The translations under genes and the position numbers were made by a program. The notes below the pieces were generated by a model. It was given only the letters and a program-made list of their open reading frames with translations. It was not told where the DNA came from and made no database searches. A stretch of DNA of 64,000 bases from Ashinkailepas kermadecensis (lineage: Eukaryota > Arthropoda > Thecostraca > Neolepadidae), in the NCBI GenBank assembly GCA_034440615.1, contig JAOTOM010005106.1, positions 739,501-803,500 on the forward strand, in the 5' to 3' direction. Shown here piece after piece: positions 61,590 through 64,000 of this stretch (positions are counted from its first letter, which is position 1; each line of letters opens with the position of its first letter).

Positions 61590-61965
61590 GCATCGCAAGG
61601 AACTTCTGGCCTTGGTTGCATTGAGGACACATCTGTTTGGGAGAATGAATTCTCAGAAATAAATGTTGAATTAAGGCAGAAACATAAGGTTTTCGATGTC
61701 AGAGAGTATTAAATGAAGTGGACGAAGTGTTGAGTTTCTTCTTTATCACATCTATGACACACCAGGTATGGATAATTATATGCGATGTGCTATATTTGTA
61801 GAGTGAAGATTTTGATAGTGTATTCCTTTGCCAACTGAAAAGTAATCATTTGCAGAGAAAATGAGTGGTCACATCATCATTTTCACGTTAAAATACCCCG
61901 TATTAAAAAAAAAATCCAAAAAACGAATTTTACCTTGATCTTAATATATACCGATTAGGCTAGGT
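61590..61965. repeat. Fragment of the palindromic family, right-arm orientation, next to the palindrome
   Basis: 'cagcatcgcaaggaacttc', 'ggcagaaacataaggttttc', 'gtgaagattttgatagtgta', 'aatgagtggtcacatcatca' and 'attttaccttgatctt' follow the order of 39240-39780. The LINE palindrome thus sits inside a copy of this family. Confidence 0.8.
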
Positions 61966-64000
61966 TACGTTGAGTTGTGCTGCATGTTTCTTTTATTTAT
62001 GAACATTTCTTTTTATGCTCTGCTACCTAACTCAAGGCCACTTTTTTGGATATATTTTGCTCACAACCTGAAAAGTAAGCATTTACACAGAAAATGAGTG
62101 GTCCCATCATCTTAGTCACATTCATAGGCAGTGCATTAGAATGAAAAATTAGAAGAATTCATAAAACACATTAAAGCACAAATTTGCCAAAAAGGGTCTT
62201 AACTCAAATAATAACAAAAAAAACTATACTAACCTAACCCAACCAACCAGAATCCATTTGCTTTATGGAGGCAAAATGTGCATGCAACTTGTGATATGAA
62301 CACCTTCAACCACAATAATGTGACCTAACCTTACCAAACCTAACCACATTATTTGCTTCATGGAGGTAAAGTGCATGTAAAGGAAGTCTTTTTGATACCT
62401 TAAATTGCAATAATACCAATTCTGGATGGTCTGTAATATGGCCAAACAATGCTATCATTTTGAATTTGGTGTTTGATAGCTGAATGATAGCCATGGTCCA
62501 GTGTTGCTGTTGAAGTCATCTTTTATGTTGCCAGAGGTTTTCAACAGAAACTTCCCCAAGGAATCACCAAGAAATTGCAATGGCATCCACCTGTGCATCA
62601 ATCCATCATTCAGCTCAAAAGAACAATACTATTGAATATATGCAATAAATAAGGCCCATGAGTGTCACATAAAATCTGTGGATATTGCACTGTAAAATCT
62701 ATGGATGTTGCATGACCTAAAGTTTGCTGATATTGCAGGGTTGCAACTCTGTGTATGCTAAGGGTACCACTGGCCCTCTAAAGCATTTATTTGGCCCTCC
62801 CAATCAGAACAAAGCTTAACCATTGGGCATGTGGGCATACATTAGATAAAAATGGGTTTTGGATACCTTTTGCCCTAAAAAGGCCATTTAACCCCCCTCC
62901 CATCAATTTCACAAAGTATCTCCAGTATGGTATTTAATCATGTAAGATCTATGGCTATTGGATCGTGCAAGATGTTCCAAGGTGTGATTGTCTAAATAAA
63001 TGAATATCAGATTGGGTAAGGCTTATAAATGTAGAATTATTCAGAGCATATGTGTCCTAACTAAGCCTAATCTAACATAACCTACATATGTGGGATCCTT
63101 TAAACCTACAAATCCCAACTGGTGTAAACTGCCACAGCACCACCCACATGTTAAATCAATGATGTATGGAACCACAGACAATATTGATATGTTGTTGGCA
63201 ATCTTGTATAAACTCTCTTATATCATAACTATGCAATAAATGAGGGAACAAACTACAGCAAGTGCAGTTTGCAGCATTTGAGGGAGCCATATGGGATGTG
63301 AAGCACCACCTGCTATTCTACCCATGGTTGGAAAATTATGCTGTTCCTACATTTTTGGCATCCAGAACATTATCCTCTCCAGAAGATTATCCTCTCATTT
63401 TTCTCATTTGGAGGTGAAATGGCACTGATTGGCAATGGATTGCTCTGTGAAGAAGTTCTAAATATTGATTGGGAAGTGCAAGCTGGTATTCCAAAGTCCA
63501 GGGACAGCATCTTGTCCCTGTCCACTGCCCACCATTAGGGGGCAGTGGGGGCAGTCGCCCCCCCCCCCTGCCATGAGACTGGGGGGCAGCCACCCTGAAG
63601 TTTGAGGAGGCCCCTATCCAGAAGTGCACAGGAAAAAAAGGTGAGCAAGGAGGCCGACAGGACAGAAGATCATGCTGTCAAGGAGGCCCCAAGACTGGCA
63701 ATGAAGCCTCCAGGAAATCTAATCAGGACACTATGAGAGATGTAGGACAAAGATTGGAAGGAAACCCCAGGATGAAAAGAATGCCACTGAGTTGGGCAAG
63801 AAGCCACCCAGGTTAGACAAGAATGTTCCCGATGGGTGGCAGCATATTCTTAATCTGGAAATGAATAAATGAAAATGAAGACATAGGATAGGAGAGATTT
63901 TCTGGATGCAAGAGGGGGCCCCAAGATGGGTAAGGTTTCTGCAGGAATGAGAGACTCGGCCACTGAGACCAGCCAGGTTCAGGCCCATATCTTGGAAGAG
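61966..64000. other. AT-rich end region, no gene recognised
   Basis: Starts with an 'AATGAGTGGTC' family copy (62020-62195). A G/C-run segment at 63536-63600 resembles the poly-G/poly-C starts of the GC-rich repeat family. 63600-64000 is Gly/Glu/Arg-rich in composition on the plus strand ('aggaggccccaagactgg') but broken by stops. Nothing else recognised. Confidence 0.4.

Overview
The window is eukaryotic nuclear DNA from an arthropod, possibly a crustacean. The evidence is intron-split genes with GT..AG junctions, a chitin-binding (peritrophin-A type) secreted protein, a Crk adaptor whose wording is close to the insect protein, short TTAGG runs, and heavy loads of SINEs, LINEs, inverted-repeat elements and minisatellites. 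No bacterial operon, CRISPR array or phage feature was seen. Most long open frames here are repeat or homopolymer artefacts.

Layout. 1-480 holds a broken Ty3/Gypsy-type gag fragment (minus strand). 500-5500 holds repeats and otherwise featureless sequence. 5522-17546 (plus strand) is the 3' part of a gene in four exons: one six-cysteine chitin-binding domain split over exons 1 and 2, then a long Arg/Pro/Tyr-rich tail in exons 3 and 4. Its third intron contains a 3.17 kb terminal-inverted-repeat transposon with a perfect 10 bp target duplication, and next to it a separate element with ~270-300 bp inverted arms. 19620-30098 (minus strand) carries five exons of a Crk SH2-SH3-SH3 adaptor gene, convergent with the first gene. 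All exon junctions keep frame; only the first few codons are missing. Four different minisatellites and three SINEs lie in its introns.

30.2-44.5 kb is AT-rich and nearly gene-free: a decayed LINE reverse transcriptase, SINEs with clear target duplications, a ~1.4 kb palindromic element, and a three-copy tandem array of a ~912 bp unit. 44843-45841 may be the last exon of a Gly/Ala/Ser-rich protein with a BESS-like C-terminus. 47.6-49.5 kb is a degenerate ~41 bp array. 49.6-54.2 kb is a nearly full-length but inactivated Jockey/I-like LINE. 54.2-64 kb is again repeat-rich, with a near-perfect 140 bp palindrome at 61.3-61.6 kb.

The two well-supported genes are not functionally linked as far as can be seen: one is a probable cuticle or extracellular-matrix protein, the other an intracellular signalling adaptor. 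I found no convincing new multi-gene system. The most unusual material is the mobile DNA: composite SINE families that share one central body under different tRNA-like heads, palindromic elements, and minisatellites lying close to exon edges. Three long poly-A/T blocks look like assembly or base-calling artefacts.
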